Shown one piece after another: positions 37,953 through 47,971 of a stretch of 64,000 bases of DNA. A model generated the notes under the pieces. It worked only from the letters and a program-made list of their open reading frames with translations, made no database searches and was not told where the DNA came from. How positions within the stretch are numbered: position 1 is the stretch's first letter; each line of letters starts with the position of its first letter. The position numbers and the translations under genes are program-made. Source of the stretch: Drosophila persimilis (Eukaryota > Arthropoda > Insecta > Diptera > Drosophilidae); assembly GCF_003286085.1 (NCBI RefSeq), contig NW_020825349.1:1-64000 (forward strand), given 5' to 3'.

Positions 37953-38990
37953 TCACTTTAGTGATGCAAGGGATTCGATGGTTGTTATATACAACTCTTT
38001 TAATGACTTGGGATCGTCATTAATTGTTTGGTGATTGAGGAAGCGGTACAGTACCGTGTTCGAAACATCTCTGGGATTGTTGTATGCGTCAACTAGTATT
38101 TCCCAAGCGGCTTCATAATTTTCTTCCTTTAGATCGATATGTCGAATCAATCTTTCTGCCTCGCCGGTAACGGTGGATTTAAGATACCACATCTTTTTCA
38201 CCGTAGGCATGTTGGTCTCATGCACCATGCATGAGAAAAGATCGAAGAACTGGGTCCATTTTAATAGATCCCCATCAAACTTTATGATGCTGATGCGTGG
38301 AAGATGCACGTTATCCGTGTTTGGTGTGGCTGATTATGACAATGCTCTTTGGAACTTACTTTCCAGTGTTAGGTAGGATTTCATGTCATATCCTCCTTCC
38401 ACTGGGTCCTCATATTCCTCATGAATTGTGAAGTGGACTTCCTGCGCTTGAGACCATAGTGATTTTATCAAATCACTTGATGTGCGTCCTTCCGCCTCTG
38501 AAAGTTGTTCCAGATTGCGTTTAACGGACTCTACTATGGACTTTTGTCGGCGACATAGTGAAAGCAGTTTGCTGTAATCCTTCGAGGGCTGCTGGATCAG
38601 ACCGCTTTCTTTGGGATCTACTAGAGGATACTCATGCTTTTCTTTAAAGACGATTTGACGTTCCCCACGAGCACTAGACGTCTGTGATAGCTTATCCATG
38701 CATTCGGTAAAGATCGTAATGTGTTGCTTACATGTTGTACGTAAGTCTTCACGGAATTTTACGTATTCATCCGTTTTGTCTGTATCGCGAAGTTTGGAGT
38801 CGTTTTTGTTGAAGCGAATCCACGCATTTTCGAGTGCTGATATTTTGGCTTGAAAATATGAGGCCTTTTGCTTTCGTTCTTGGGAATCTTTTTTAAAGTT
38901 CAGAATGCACCTCGATATTTCCTCACCAATCTCTTGCTGCACATCCATTGCCATTGTAGCGGCAGCTTCTGCCTCCATATGTGTATCCAT
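37953..38990 (-). pseudogene. BEL copy 1 gag, one nonsense codon
   Basis: Counterpart of the intact 345-aa gag in copy 2. A private A-to-T change makes TAA at 38334-38336 where the other copies have AAA (Lys), splitting it into 38334-38990 and 37953-38309. The domain starts MDTHMEAEAAATMAM, is helical and charged, and has the Pao/BEL Gag signature (PRISIIKFDGDLLKWTQFFD) and TGEAERLI. Confidence 0.9.
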
Positions 38991-39390
38991 TCTACCATTG
39001 TACTTATTACTTTTTGACCCGTTGGGAGTGTTTTATTTGCTTTGCAGCTGGATACGCTCCGAATCGCAACCGTTGTTGGTCAGAGAGGTAATAGTACAGG
39101 TGATGTGTTGGATGGAGGGATTTGTGCTGTTTCCTATTTATGGAACGCACGTAACAACAAAAATTGATTACCTTGGTGGTAATCGAATTCTATAGCTGTT
39201 TTTCTGTTGGCTGATAACCTGAATATGTCAGATTTGCCAAAGTGATACTTATTGGTAGGAGATGCTACCGTAAGTGTATGGCCTGATGCCAAATTTTTAT
39301 TGAAGATTTCCTGTCGACTGCTTCAATCTGATGTCCAGATCGAATCCTTTCACTGTAGCTTGTTAGACAGTTTGAAAGGATGACCAAGGT

Positions 39391-39402
39391 CGGGGTCACC
39401 AA
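39391..39402 (-). promoter_or_regulatory. BEL copy 1 primer binding site
   Basis: TTTGGTGACCCCG on the minus strand just after the LTR end and TTAACA. TTTGGTGACCCCGA is the usual PBS start in BEL/Pao elements. Confidence 0.7.
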
Positions 39403-39404
39403 AT

Positions 39405-39989
39405 GTTAATGTGTGTGTGTGTGTGTAGGAAGCTGGGTTGCATACGGTACATAAACCGTCTACAGTTTGGTCGTCGCAACTAGAACTTGAACCAGTTGGA
39501 CTGCGGAGTGGGTATCCTACGGTGCGCAAGGGAGGATCTGAAGACACAGCGACAGCCTGTGATGATTGCGATGGAAGATGAGTGACAGGCAGCTATGGTA
39601 CTGTTTCTGATACTGATTTTTATTGAACAAATGCATCTGCTTATATAGCTAGCAGTGGTACTCTTATTCTATGGGAAGGAACGCACAGGCTCCTTGTGAG
39701 TGTATTTTTAGATTGGGTACACTTACTCTGTGCGGGGGTTATATTTCAGTGCATTTACTTAGGTACTTGGCAGCAATAAAGTAGATAGTTTATTGCTTGA
39801 TCCCTTTTGGTGGGTTCGAGTTTACAAGTGCTATTGTCTATTCTTAGTTGCTAATGTATTTTTCTTGTCGTCATATTCATTTACATGAAATGACATGGAC
39901 AATTTTATTTATGAGTATTTGTGTATGAGATTGAACTGTATATTCCCAATATTCATTAAATACTTGTCTGTGGCTGAACAATAGCTACA
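39405..39989 (-). repeat. BEL LTR, copy 1 (about 585 bp)
   Basis: Matches 52259-52842 in inverse orientation. On the minus strand it starts TGTAGCTATTG, has TATATAAG and AATAAA signals, and ends in an (AC)n run next to the PBS. Exact ends are approximate. Confidence 0.75.
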
Positions 39990-40831
39990 GCATGCATAAG
40001 GGTCCAAAATGTATTGGATATCCATATTGGCCCTTCGCATTGAAAGGATGTGTTTATTATAAGCATTAACGCAAATCTCAGCAAATTACGTTTTTAGAAA
40101 AATGTGTGGTTTCTTTAAACCAGAAGAAATTGCATATTTGTAGTCCTCGTAATTGAGGCTCACTTGTCCGTGCGAAAGAAAGTTCTCAAATATGCTCAAG
40201 TGATCAATAATATCAGAGGATTGATCAGAATTTAGTAGGTCTTGAATTTTCTTAAAATTTCCTTGGTGAAAATCAAGGTTTGGAGTTTCCTCCGGCAGTG
40301 GACTCAATATCTCCGTTTGGGGCATTGGAGGGTATGGAATACCGAATCTACAAACTTTTTTCCTTTTTTATTGGCTTTTTTAAGACATGACATGTCCTTA
40401 TGCCGATGCTTTTGGTATTCAACATACGGAGCTAATTCAGAGTCTGTGACATCTACTGTAATATGTCTGTTAATGAAGGCTATAACTGTTGAAATTGACT
40501 CTGTACTGGTTAAGTCCACTGCTGGGGCATCTTTCAGCCAAAACATGCCGTGAATATGGGGGGAACCTCTTTGTTGGAATTCAACACGCCAATAATATTT
40601 TATGGCGAAGTTTTCTCCGAAAATGCCCTCCCGATTCCTCATAACTTTTAAAATCTCGCGATACCTATAATCGAAATACCTAGCACAAGTAACTGGATCT
40701 GCCCTGATAAGTCGCTTCTTTTCGGTGTAGGGTAGATTCATTGCTTCTTATTCGCTAATGATCTCCCTATCTACGTTTTTTTTGAGCAAAACAGGCAACT
40801 CTAGCCACCGCGTTTCAGCAGCAGACAGATT
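39990..40831 (-). pseudogene. Helentron Rep gene fragment with HUH motif (H1)
   Basis: ORF 40304-40741 (145 aa) carries the Helitron/Helentron Rep nuclease core: CARYFDYRYREILK, IKYYWRVEFQQRGSPHIHGMFW (the HxH metal site, written here as overlapping motifs), and a downstream RHxD region. A frameshift leads to ORF 40086-40325. The coding sequence then runs to NMDIQYILDPYACC-like residues near 40000, where the BEL LTR begins. The tyrosine-containing C-terminal part of Rep and the helicase are absent. It would have nicked DNA for rolling-circle transposition. Confidence 0.88.
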
Positions 40832-41892
40832 AATGAGTATTGGGTATATTAGATTTGTGGTGAAAGTGGATGTGTGTAACGTCCAGAAGGAATCGTTTCC
40901 GACCCCATAAAGTATATATATTCTTGATCAGCATCAATAGCCGAGTCGATTGAGCCCTGTCTGTCTGTCCGTCCGTCCGTCTGTCCGTCTGTCCGTCCCC
41001 TTCAGCGCCTAGTGCTCAAAGACTATAAGAGCTAGAGCAACGATGTTTTGGATCCAGACTTCTGTGATATGCTGCTACAAAAATATTTCAGAACTTCTCC
41101 CCGCCTACTTCCGCCCCCACAAAGGGCGAAAATCTGTGGCATCCACAATTTTAAAGATACGAGAAAACCAAAAACGCAGAATCGTAGAGAATGACCATAT
41201 CTTTTAGACTGCAGAATCTGAATTGGATCGTATTATTATTATAGCCAGCATCAAGAAAACAATTTAATTTTTTCTCGTAGCATAGGCGGCTTTGCTTAGA
41301 GTAAAACATTATCGCCTAGATCTCAGAGACTATAAAAGCTAGAGCAAGCAAATTTGGTATCCACACTCCTAATATATCGGACCGAGACGAGTTTGTTTCA
41401 AAATTTCGCCACACCCCCTTCCGCCCCCGCAAAGGATGCAAATCTGGGGATATTCACAAATCTCAGAGACTATTAAGGCTAGAGTAACCAAATTTAGTAT
41501 CCGCACTCCTTTTAGATCTCACTATAAAACGTATATCTCAAAATTTCGCCCCACCCCTTCCGCCCCCACAAAGGACGAAAATCTGTTGCATCCACAATAT
41601 TACACATTCGAGAAAACTAAAAACGCAGAATCATAGAGAACGACTATATCTATCAGATTGCTGAATCTGGATCAGATCAGATCATTTTTATAGCCAAAAG
41701 GAACAAATCAATTTGCACTGGCTACGCAGCGTCCGACGTCACGCTCAGACTGATTTTCTGTCTCTCTCGCACGCACTCTTTGTCGTGTCGTTTAATATAA
41801 GCGGCGTCTGCCGGAGGAGAGCCATACTGACTTAGTATCGGGTATAACAGTAGAGTTGCGGTGTCCGCAGCAACTCCCAACGTTCCCCCTCG
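40832..41892 (-). mobile_element. DINE-1-like Helentron derivative, near full length
   Basis: On the minus strand: 5' terminus at 41892 (CGAGGGGGAACGTTGGGAG), TATACCCGATACT subterminal repeat, ~1 kb of repeated AGAATC/GGGGGCGGAA blocks, a GACA/GACG tetranucleotide tract (near 40960-41000), then the conserved GATCAAGAATATATATACTT region. The 3' hairpin is lost; it ends AATACTCATT joined to Helentron sequence. DINE-1/INE-1 elements are known non-autonomous Helentron relatives. Non-coding. Confidence 0.88.
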
Positions 41893-42064
41893 TTTCATTA
41901 CTCTGTCTGCTGCTGAAACGCGGTGGCCAGAGTAGCTTGTTTTGCTCGAAAAAAACGTAGATAGGGAGATCATTAGCGAAGAAGAAGCAATGAATCTACC
42001 CTACACCAAAAAGAAGCGACTTATCAGGGCAGATCCTGTTACTTGTGCTAGGTATTTCTATTAT
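41893..42064 (+). pseudogene. Helentron Rep fragment, plus strand
   Basis: Same fragment as 20231-20404 (FITLSAAETRW to CARYF). It stands in opposite orientation to the Rep fragment on the other side of the DINE-1 (40742-40831), so the DINE-1 is flanked by inverted Helentron pieces. Confidence 0.85.
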
Positions 42065-42432
42065 AGGTATAGGATCTCTTCGGATGGATTGTTTCTCCAG
42101 ACTATCATCTGATGGAATTGATCCTCCGGATTCATCCACACTTGCCGGTACATCTTTTCTATGTCCGCTGTGAATACGTACTTATGAATTCGAAATCGTA
42201 GCAGAATGGACATAAGTTCGCTCTGAACGGTGGGTCCAGCCTGCAGAATATTCAAAGATTTCCCGCTTGTTGATTTGCATGATGCATCGAACACTACCCG
42301 AAGCTTTGTGGTGGTGCTCTCAGGTTTGAGTACACAATGATGTGGAATGAAGTAGTGCCTTTTGGGAACTTTTAATGCTGGCACAATCTTCATATGTCCT
42401 AGTCCTTCATACTCTTCCATGAAGTCCACATA
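42065..42432 (-). pseudogene. BEL copy 2 reverse transcriptase, 3' part
   Basis: Minus-strand RT N-terminal segment (DFMEEYEGLGHMK, LRVVFDASCKS, ADIEKMYRQVW) ending before YxDD at the Helentron joint. A 4-bp or similar small deletion alters SLNDILQ to SLNILQ. The right end, TCCACATA (42425-42432), is the LINE target-site duplication; the coding sequence resumes at 46761. Confidence 0.9.
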
Positions 42433-42550
42433 GGTTAGGTTAGGTTGAGGCGGCTGCCGGGCACGCTCGCAGCCCGTCACACTTAGGCCGGTTTCGGGCC
42501 GTTGTGATACCGCATAGGATCATTTCCTTCCTGCGTTGTGAGACTTCCTG

Positions 42551-43558
42551 TCAGCAATTATCCCATCCAGATGCTCTCACAAAGTTCGCTATCCTCCTGG
42601 GACATAGTTTGGACATCTGTGAGATGTCGTGTAGAAAGGCTGAGCCCAGGTGCTGTACCCTTCTTCTGCTGAGAGCTGGGCAGGAGCAGAACAGATGTTC
42701 CACTGTCTCCTCCTCTTCCTCGTCTCTACAGCTGCGACAAAAATCGTTATGTGGGGCCCCCAGCCTGTTAGCGTGGGTGCCTATTAGCCAGTGTCCCGTG
42801 AGGGAACGTGTGACTACGCTGCACCTTTTCCTGCTTAACTTGAGGAGCTCGGAGGTGCGCTTCATGTCCATGGTCGGCCATGATTGCCGAGTTGTGCGAC
42901 ATCGCGGCACTGTTTGCCACATATCGTTTTTTAGTCGCTTGTATTGCTCCCTAATAATGAGCTTACAGGTGGCCATTGGCATACAGATATCCTCCTTGTC
43001 TTGGAGAAGGGGGATTGTAGTGCCAGATCTGGCCAGCTCGTCCGCTATACAGTTGCCCTCGATGTCCCGGTGGCCCGGGACCCAAATTAGGCTAATAGCA
43101 AATTGCTGAGCCATCTCGTGCAGAGATTTGCGGCAGTCTGCCACGGTGGCCGAGTTCGAGGAAATCGCGCTTAGCGATTTGATCGCAGCCTGGCTGTCGC
43201 TATAAATGTTTAGCTTGGTTGCCGTGACGGCAGCCGCTTGTAGGCAGTCTACAGCCTCCCTGATTGCTATGACTTCCGCTTGAAAGACACTGCAATGATC
43301 TGCGAGTCTGAAGGAATGCCTTATGTTTAGCTGTTCAGAGTAGATTCCCCCTCCGACTCTGTCGTCCAGCTTTGATCCATCTGTGAAGATGTTTATGGCC
43401 CCATCTGGGACTGGGAGTCCCTCGAGCCATTCGTCTCTGTGAGGGATGATGGTGTCGAAGGGAGGGTCTGTATACTCTCTTGGAACTTGGTAGTCTGTTT
43501 TTGAGGGGACGGTACTGCTATTATTTAATATGGCTGAGTGACCTATGCACTGTGTCAC
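42551..43558 (-). CDS. LINE ORF2 C-terminal part: RNase H and zinc motif
   Basis: 335 aa. RNase H acidic residues are in NIFTDGSKL, FQAEVIAI, IYSDSQAA and CIADELAR. A C-terminal CCHC-type cluster (CRSC ... EHLFCSC) is typical of ORF2 ends. An RNase H domain is a feature of the LOA, R1-related and I clades. It is separated from the RT piece at 43656-44090 by a frame change, so this is a fragment of a broken ORF2. Confidence 0.88.
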   Translation of the reverse strand: MTQCIGHSAILNNSSTVPSKTDYQVPREYTDPPFDTIIPHRDEWLEGLPVPDGAINIFTDGSKLDDRVGGGIYSEQLNIRHSFRLADHCSVFQAEVIAIREAVDCLQAAAVTATKLNIYSDSQAAIKSLSAISSNSATVADCRKSLHEMAQQFAISLIWVPGHRDIEGNCIADELARSGTTIPLLQDKEDICMPMATCKLIIREQYKRLKNDMWQTVPRCRTTRQSWPTMDMKRTSELLKLSRKRCSVVTRSLTGHWLIGTHANRLGAPHNDFCRSCRDEEEEETVEHLFCSCPALSRRRVQHLGSAFLHDISQMSKLCPRRIANFVRASGWDNC

Positions 43559-43655
43559 CCATTGATCTGAGTCTCTTAGACGTATTGCTGCTGCTTCTGC
43601 CCGTTCCTTTCCTGCGAGGTCAAGGCTCTGTAGGCATAGGATGGCATTTAGCGCA

Positions 43656-44090
43656 TCATTTGGGGTGGTGGTACTCTACTCCGTAGAGTAGTATTGGTCT
43701 CACTATAGCTTGATATATCCATTGGACTATGCTTGGGATCATACCCCATCTTAGCCCAATAGCTTTTTTGCATGTATAGAGTGCAGTCATTGCCTTCTTC
43801 ACTCTGTCTTTGACATTCAGGTTCCAGCTAAGCTTCTTGTCAATTACCAACCCTAAGTAACTGGCACTGTCGCTAAAGGAGAGCCTGCATCCTTGTAGTA
43901 TTGGAGGGTTGAGGGTCGGGACCTTGTATTTATTTGTGAATAGTACGAGTTCCGTTTTTGAGGGATTTACTCCCAGACCGCGCGATTCTGTCCAATCCGA
44001 CAGTTGCGCTAGCTTTGTGGACATTAAGTCGCACAGTGTTTGGGGGTATTTCCCCGAGAAGATAATCGCAACGTCGTCCGCATAGGCCAC
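43656..44090 (-). pseudogene. LINE reverse transcriptase, C-terminal remnant
   Basis: 144 aa beginning at the catalytic AYADDVAII, then thumb-like helices (LSDWTESRGLGVNPSKTELVLF, SYLGLVIDKKLSWN, ILLYGVEYHHP). The fingers and the first palm half are deleted; at about 44096 this sequence is joined out of frame to the endonuclease ORF. Confidence 0.9.
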
Positions 44091-44095
44091 GACTT

Positions 44096-45372
44096 ACCGG
44101 TACCTCTCCTGGAAGATGTGCCGTCTCTCTCCAGGTTGTGCACCCTGGAAAATGTGTGTCTAGTAGAATGTGCAGGGACTCCTCACTGGAGTTAGTCCAC
44201 GTGCCGTCATTCCTTTTAAGATACCCTACCGAGGGGTTAGTTTTTGGGAGAATCTTGCGAAGCCTTGCGGCCTCTGACGTTTCCTCAATTTCCGAGCAAA
44301 ATTTTTGCCAAGAGGCCCTTTTTGCTTTCCTTGTTTCCTTTTTATATAGTGACAGACTGATTTTATAGTCTGCCCAGTGGCTCTCATCGTTCGCGCTTTT
44401 GGCCCTGTTGAAGAGGGTCCTGCAGCTTTTACGTAGGATGTCTATTTGTTTTGACCACCAGGTGGGTTTCTTTTTCCCCCTAGGTTTGCTAGAGGGGCAT
44501 GCTGCCGCGAAGGTTTTGTTGCATGCCTCTGTGAACCTGTTCACTAGGCGATCTAGGTCGTCTTTTGTGTCAGGGCATGATGGTTCTTTGGAGGGGAGTA
44601 AGTCCTCCAGGGCTGAGCTATATTTTTCCCAGTTGGCTTTCCTGGGATTAATATAGTCCTTATGTTTCGGAGACTCGAGGGATAGTGTTGTCTCGATGTA
44701 TCTGTGGTCAGAGAAAGAGTGGTCATCAAGGACTTGCCAACTCTTGACTATGTCTAACAGGTTGGAAGACACTAGGGTGATGTCAATAACCTCCTGTCGA
44801 TTTTTAATTATAAAAGTGGGGTCGTTGCCCCGATTACAAATAAATAGATTTGAGTTAAGGATGAAGCTGAAAAGTGACTCACCCCTTACATTTGTGTTCG
44901 AGCTCCCCCATTGAGTGTGGTGAGCGTTGGCATCGCAACCTATTAATAGGTCTATGTCCGACCTCTCGCTGTCGCTGGCTAGTTTGCGAACAAGGTCGTT
45001 GGGAGGATCGTTTCCCTCATGGGCCATGTAGGACGACATCAGCCTTAGATGTGTCCCTTTCAGCTCTAGGCTTGCCCTCATGTTGTCGCTATCGCTATAA
45101 TTATGGAGCAGAAAGATATTAAGGTGTTTTCTGGCGAGAATGCAGGTGCGGGTTTTACCTTCATGCTGAGCTACAATTATCTTGTACTCCTTCGACCCTA
45201 GTCCACAAACCTTGTATCCCACAATCCAAGGTTCCTGAATCAGGGCTACGTCTGCTCCGCTCTCTTCGAGGCGGAGTATAAGAGCAGCGGATGCTGCTTT
45301 ACAGTGGTGGAGATTGATCTGAAGGAGCCTCAGGGACATCCTTAGTGTTCTCCACCACTGTAATGTCGGCAT
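44096..45372 (-). CDS. LINE ORF2 apurinic-like endonuclease
   Basis: The open frame runs 43930-45372, but residues after about 425 are the RT remnant in a wrong frame. The endonuclease fold is clear: LLQINLHHCK at the start, ALIQEPW (catalytic Glu), LLIGCDANAHHTQWG (Asp/Asn), DITLVSSNLL, and DDHSFSDHRYI (the final SDH). It nicks target DNA to prime reverse transcription. It overlaps the end of ORF1 by about 70 bp, as in related elements. Confidence 0.9.
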
Positions 45373-46658
45373 CCGGATCGTCCTCGACTTCCTCGTGGCA
45401 ACACATCGCCTCGAAGTCGCATCTCAGCGTGCCATCGGTGGAGTAGCCCTCTCGGTCTATCTCTGTGTGATCGTCGGGTGCTTCGATCTCCGAGGCAGCG
45501 TCCTGCTCGACTGGCTTGTCGACAGGACGTGCCTCGGCCGCCGCATCCGACTTGTAGACCTTTACGGTCACAGAGCTGAACCCAAAATTGAGCTCGCCTT
45601 TGGCAGCCTCAATCGGGGCCAGCGACTCTTTGTTGAGGACGACCACCGCCTGGTTTGTGGGGCCCTGTGTCGTCTCAACTTTGACCACCTTCCAATCCGC
45701 TGTTGGGAGGTGGGGGTTGCATCTTTGCAGCATTTTTAGGATGCGCTCCGGCTCCTTCATGGAGGCGGGCACCCAGACTCTCGCCCTTGGTCTACTGGGC
45801 ACTTCGCTCCAGTCTACAAGTCTCAAGTCTGGCAATCTGCGCGAACGATGCGTTAGGCAGCACTCTGGAGCGCTTCGGTGTCGGCCCCGGAGTCTCCTGC
45901 GAGCGCTGCCTTTTTTGCTGAGGGGCTTCCTTCTTCGGTGCTTCCTTGCCAAAGTTCGGCAGCACCTTCGAGGCCCACTCAACCTTCTTTATCCATTTGT
46001 CCGTCGGGCTGGACATCTGGCATGCGTTCTGCCGACGGAGTATGTTGCCAGCACTCCTTCTATCGGCATATGTAAAAGATTTGGCTTGGACACTAGTAGA
46101 TGGTGACTCATCACCCGCCACTTTACCAGCAGGCAGAGCAGCCGCAGGATCGCATAGCCACTCTGCCAAGGTATCGGTTTTGGGAGCCAATTCACCACCC
46201 ACCCCGACACCGGGATGGGACCCCTTTGGGCTCTCCCTAGCATCTTCCGCCGCGCAGGTTTTCCCTGCTGATTTGCGGGTCGGGCCAGGCCTTTGGGCCG
46301 CTGCCTTCCCCTGTTTGGGATTGCTCCCTGTTGGCATTTGGGGAGTGCCAGACTCATTTTGTTTGTTTTTAAATTCTTCCATTCTTTTCCCACGAGCTGC
46401 AGAGACGGGGTACGGTCCGTCCGGGCAGAGATCCACGTTGCCCGGATAAGGCATACTTAGAACAGGGGGCTGCCAAGTCCCTGAGCTCTCCGTTAACGAC
46501 TGGGCTAGTTTTATATACCGGGCCCCCAGCCAGGCTGACTCTCGGCACGGGTCGAATAACACTCTTAGTCCGGCCCGGTGTGAGCTGAATGTGGGGGGTT
46601 GGGATGTGGGTAGGTAGTGTGTAGGGATGTGTGAGCTACTTATACGAGGCGGCACCAC
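45299..46658 (-). pseudogene. LINE ORF1 (DUF4780-like), frameshifted
   Basis: Two overlapping ORFs (45792-46658, likely starting at MEEFKNKQ near 46385, and 45299-45982). The first is basic and proline-rich (KKEAPQQKRQRSQETP, TPKRSRVLPN). The second carries a domain with ARVWVPASM, LKMLQRCNPHLPTADWKVVK and AVVVLNKESL, which resembles DUF4780 of LOA-type ORF1 proteins, then an acidic tail. A frame change near 45800-45980 breaks the gene. ORF1 proteins bind the element RNA. Confidence 0.78.
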
Positions 46659-47119
46659 AAGCGCATCATCAGTGTTGCTACTTCGCGAACACCCGCTGGC
46701 TGTCCGGGGCTGCTTATTTTCGGTACTCTCCCTAGGGATGTCCGATTATTCGCAGCTGAGTCCACATAACTCTTCCAAGTTTCTGTTGAGCTTCGCCGCT
46801 CCAACGCTATGAATCTTTTTGTTGCGGTTTCCAACGACTCCCCCAGGGCTGAAGGGTGTTCGGAAAATGGGAGCTTTACAATAAAACGGCCGCCTGAAGC
46901 TCTCTGAAGATTTTCTATAAAATGAGCTTCACACCGTGCTTCCACTGGAGTGCGTGGTTTGTCTTCCGTCTCTAGATTGTCCAGAGTCCAGAATCTTTCC
47001 ATCAGCTCGGTTACTCCCGTGGCACAAATGGGTGAGGAATTGTGAGCAGATTTGACTTTTCCTGCCACAATCCATCCCAGTTTCGTGTTTTGTAGCAACG
47101 GGCTTCCTGTCGTTAGCTG

Positions 47120-47971
47120 CTATTGATCTGGTAGCAGCAGCGAGTAGTAATGCTCGGCTCCGATTAGCATGTCGATTTTGCCTGGCTTATGGAAATTTGG
47201 ATCTGCCAGTGAGATCTTGCTTGGTACGTTTAAGCTATCTGAATCAAGTGCCTGAGCTGGTTGATCAGCTATTATCTGTGGTAATACGAAAGCTTCAATT
47301 CTTTGCGTAAAACCATTGTGAAGGGATTTCATGAGCACATTTCGTTCAGAGATCAAGTTTATCTGTGATCCTGAATCTAGCAGTGCTCTGAAATTAGCAA
47401 CCTGCCCGTTGTTGGCTTCTACTGCCACCTTTGCTGTGGCCAGAAGATTGTAACTATTGTTACTTGCTGCACCAACCGTCGGGCCTCTTGATCCTGTAGC
47501 TGCGCCTGATGCTGTTTCCAAATATAGCATCGTGTTGTGCTTCTTGTCACACTTGAAGCAGTTTCGACCAGGGCATGCGTTTGTTTTGTGATTTCTTCTA
47601 AAACAATTAACGCACATTTTTTGTTTTTGTACCCAATTTAGTCGTTCTGATGGAGATTTGGAGCGAAATTCTTCGCATCCGTAGAGCCAATGGCTTGCTT
47701 TTTTGCAGAATGTGCATAAGGGTGCTCGCGTTCTCCCTGTGTTTGCTGATGCACATGTCGTGCCTTTTGGCTCTCTCCTTGATGCTGGTGGCTTCTTACT
47801 GGTTCCTAAAACCCGAATTTTTTGCTCCAAGAACTGAAGCATCGTATCCAGCGCCTGAATGTTCTTTGAGCTTCCCAATGATTGCTCATACAAGGCCTTA
47901 TTTGTTACATCCAGTTTGTTTCTGATAATGGCAATCAATATCGGATCCCATGTAGATATATTGATGCCCAA
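47120..47971 (-). CDS. BEL copy 2 pol N-terminus: zinc knuckles and protease
   Basis: 283 aa directly after the gag TGA (47972-47974). Same cysteine/histidine array and DSGSQINLISE protease site as copy 1, but the 30 residues after LISER are deleted (in frame), which removes part of the protease fold. Coding sequence continues in another frame at 46761-47098 (TKLGWIVAGK, then RWKS-type linker to YVDS). Confidence 0.88.
   Translation of the reverse strand: MGINISTWDPILIAIIRNKLDVTNKALYEQSLGSSKNIQALDTMLQFLEQKIRVLGTSKKPPASRREPKGTTCASANTGRTRAPLCTFCKKASHWLYGCEEFRSKSPSERLNWVQKQKMCVNCFRRNHKTNACPGRNCFKCDKKHNTMLYLETASGAATGSRGPTVGAASNNSYNLLATAKVAVEANNGQVANFRALLDSGSQINLISERNVLMKSLHNGFTQRIEAFVLPQIIADQPAQALDSDSLNVPSKISLADPNFHKPGKIDMLIGAEHYYSLLLPDQ

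Larger units (their letters stand above)
36988..39989 (-). mobile_element. BEL/Pao element copy 1, LTR-gag-protease part
   Basis: LTR (about 39989-39405), PBS, gag and pol N-terminus on the minus strand; the pol continuation is at 21019-20405 beyond the Polinton. The LTR's outer end abuts Helentron sequence (39990 onward). This is the only one of the four BEL copies that keeps a ~90-bp segment in the protease region (SERMASMLSLNLKDTTLR...), so it is the most complete. Confidence 0.92.
42433..46760 (-). mobile_element. LOA/R1-type non-LTR retrotransposon, internally deleted (4,328 bp)
   Basis: Inserted in BEL copy 2 with an 8-bp TSD, TCCACATA (42425-42432 and 46761-46768). Element sense is minus; it begins CTCAGCTGCGAATAATCGG at 46760 and ends ...CCTAACCTAACC at 42433 with no poly(A). 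ORF1 and ORF2 (APE endonuclease, RT, RNase H) are recognisable. Most of the RT before the YADD motif is missing, joined near 44096. LOA clade is my best reading of the endonuclease and terminal RNase H; R1/I relatives cannot be excluded. Confidence 0.92.

Noticed and set aside
44090-44102. GTAAGT at the LINE RT deletion joint suggesting loss by splicing
   Set aside because: Splicing would remove the GTAAGT, but it is still present at the joint, so an intron-like loss at that donor does not fit.
45395-46449. Plus-strand ORFs over the LINE ORF1 region
   Set aside because: Antisense frames in GC-rich LINE sequence without domain features.
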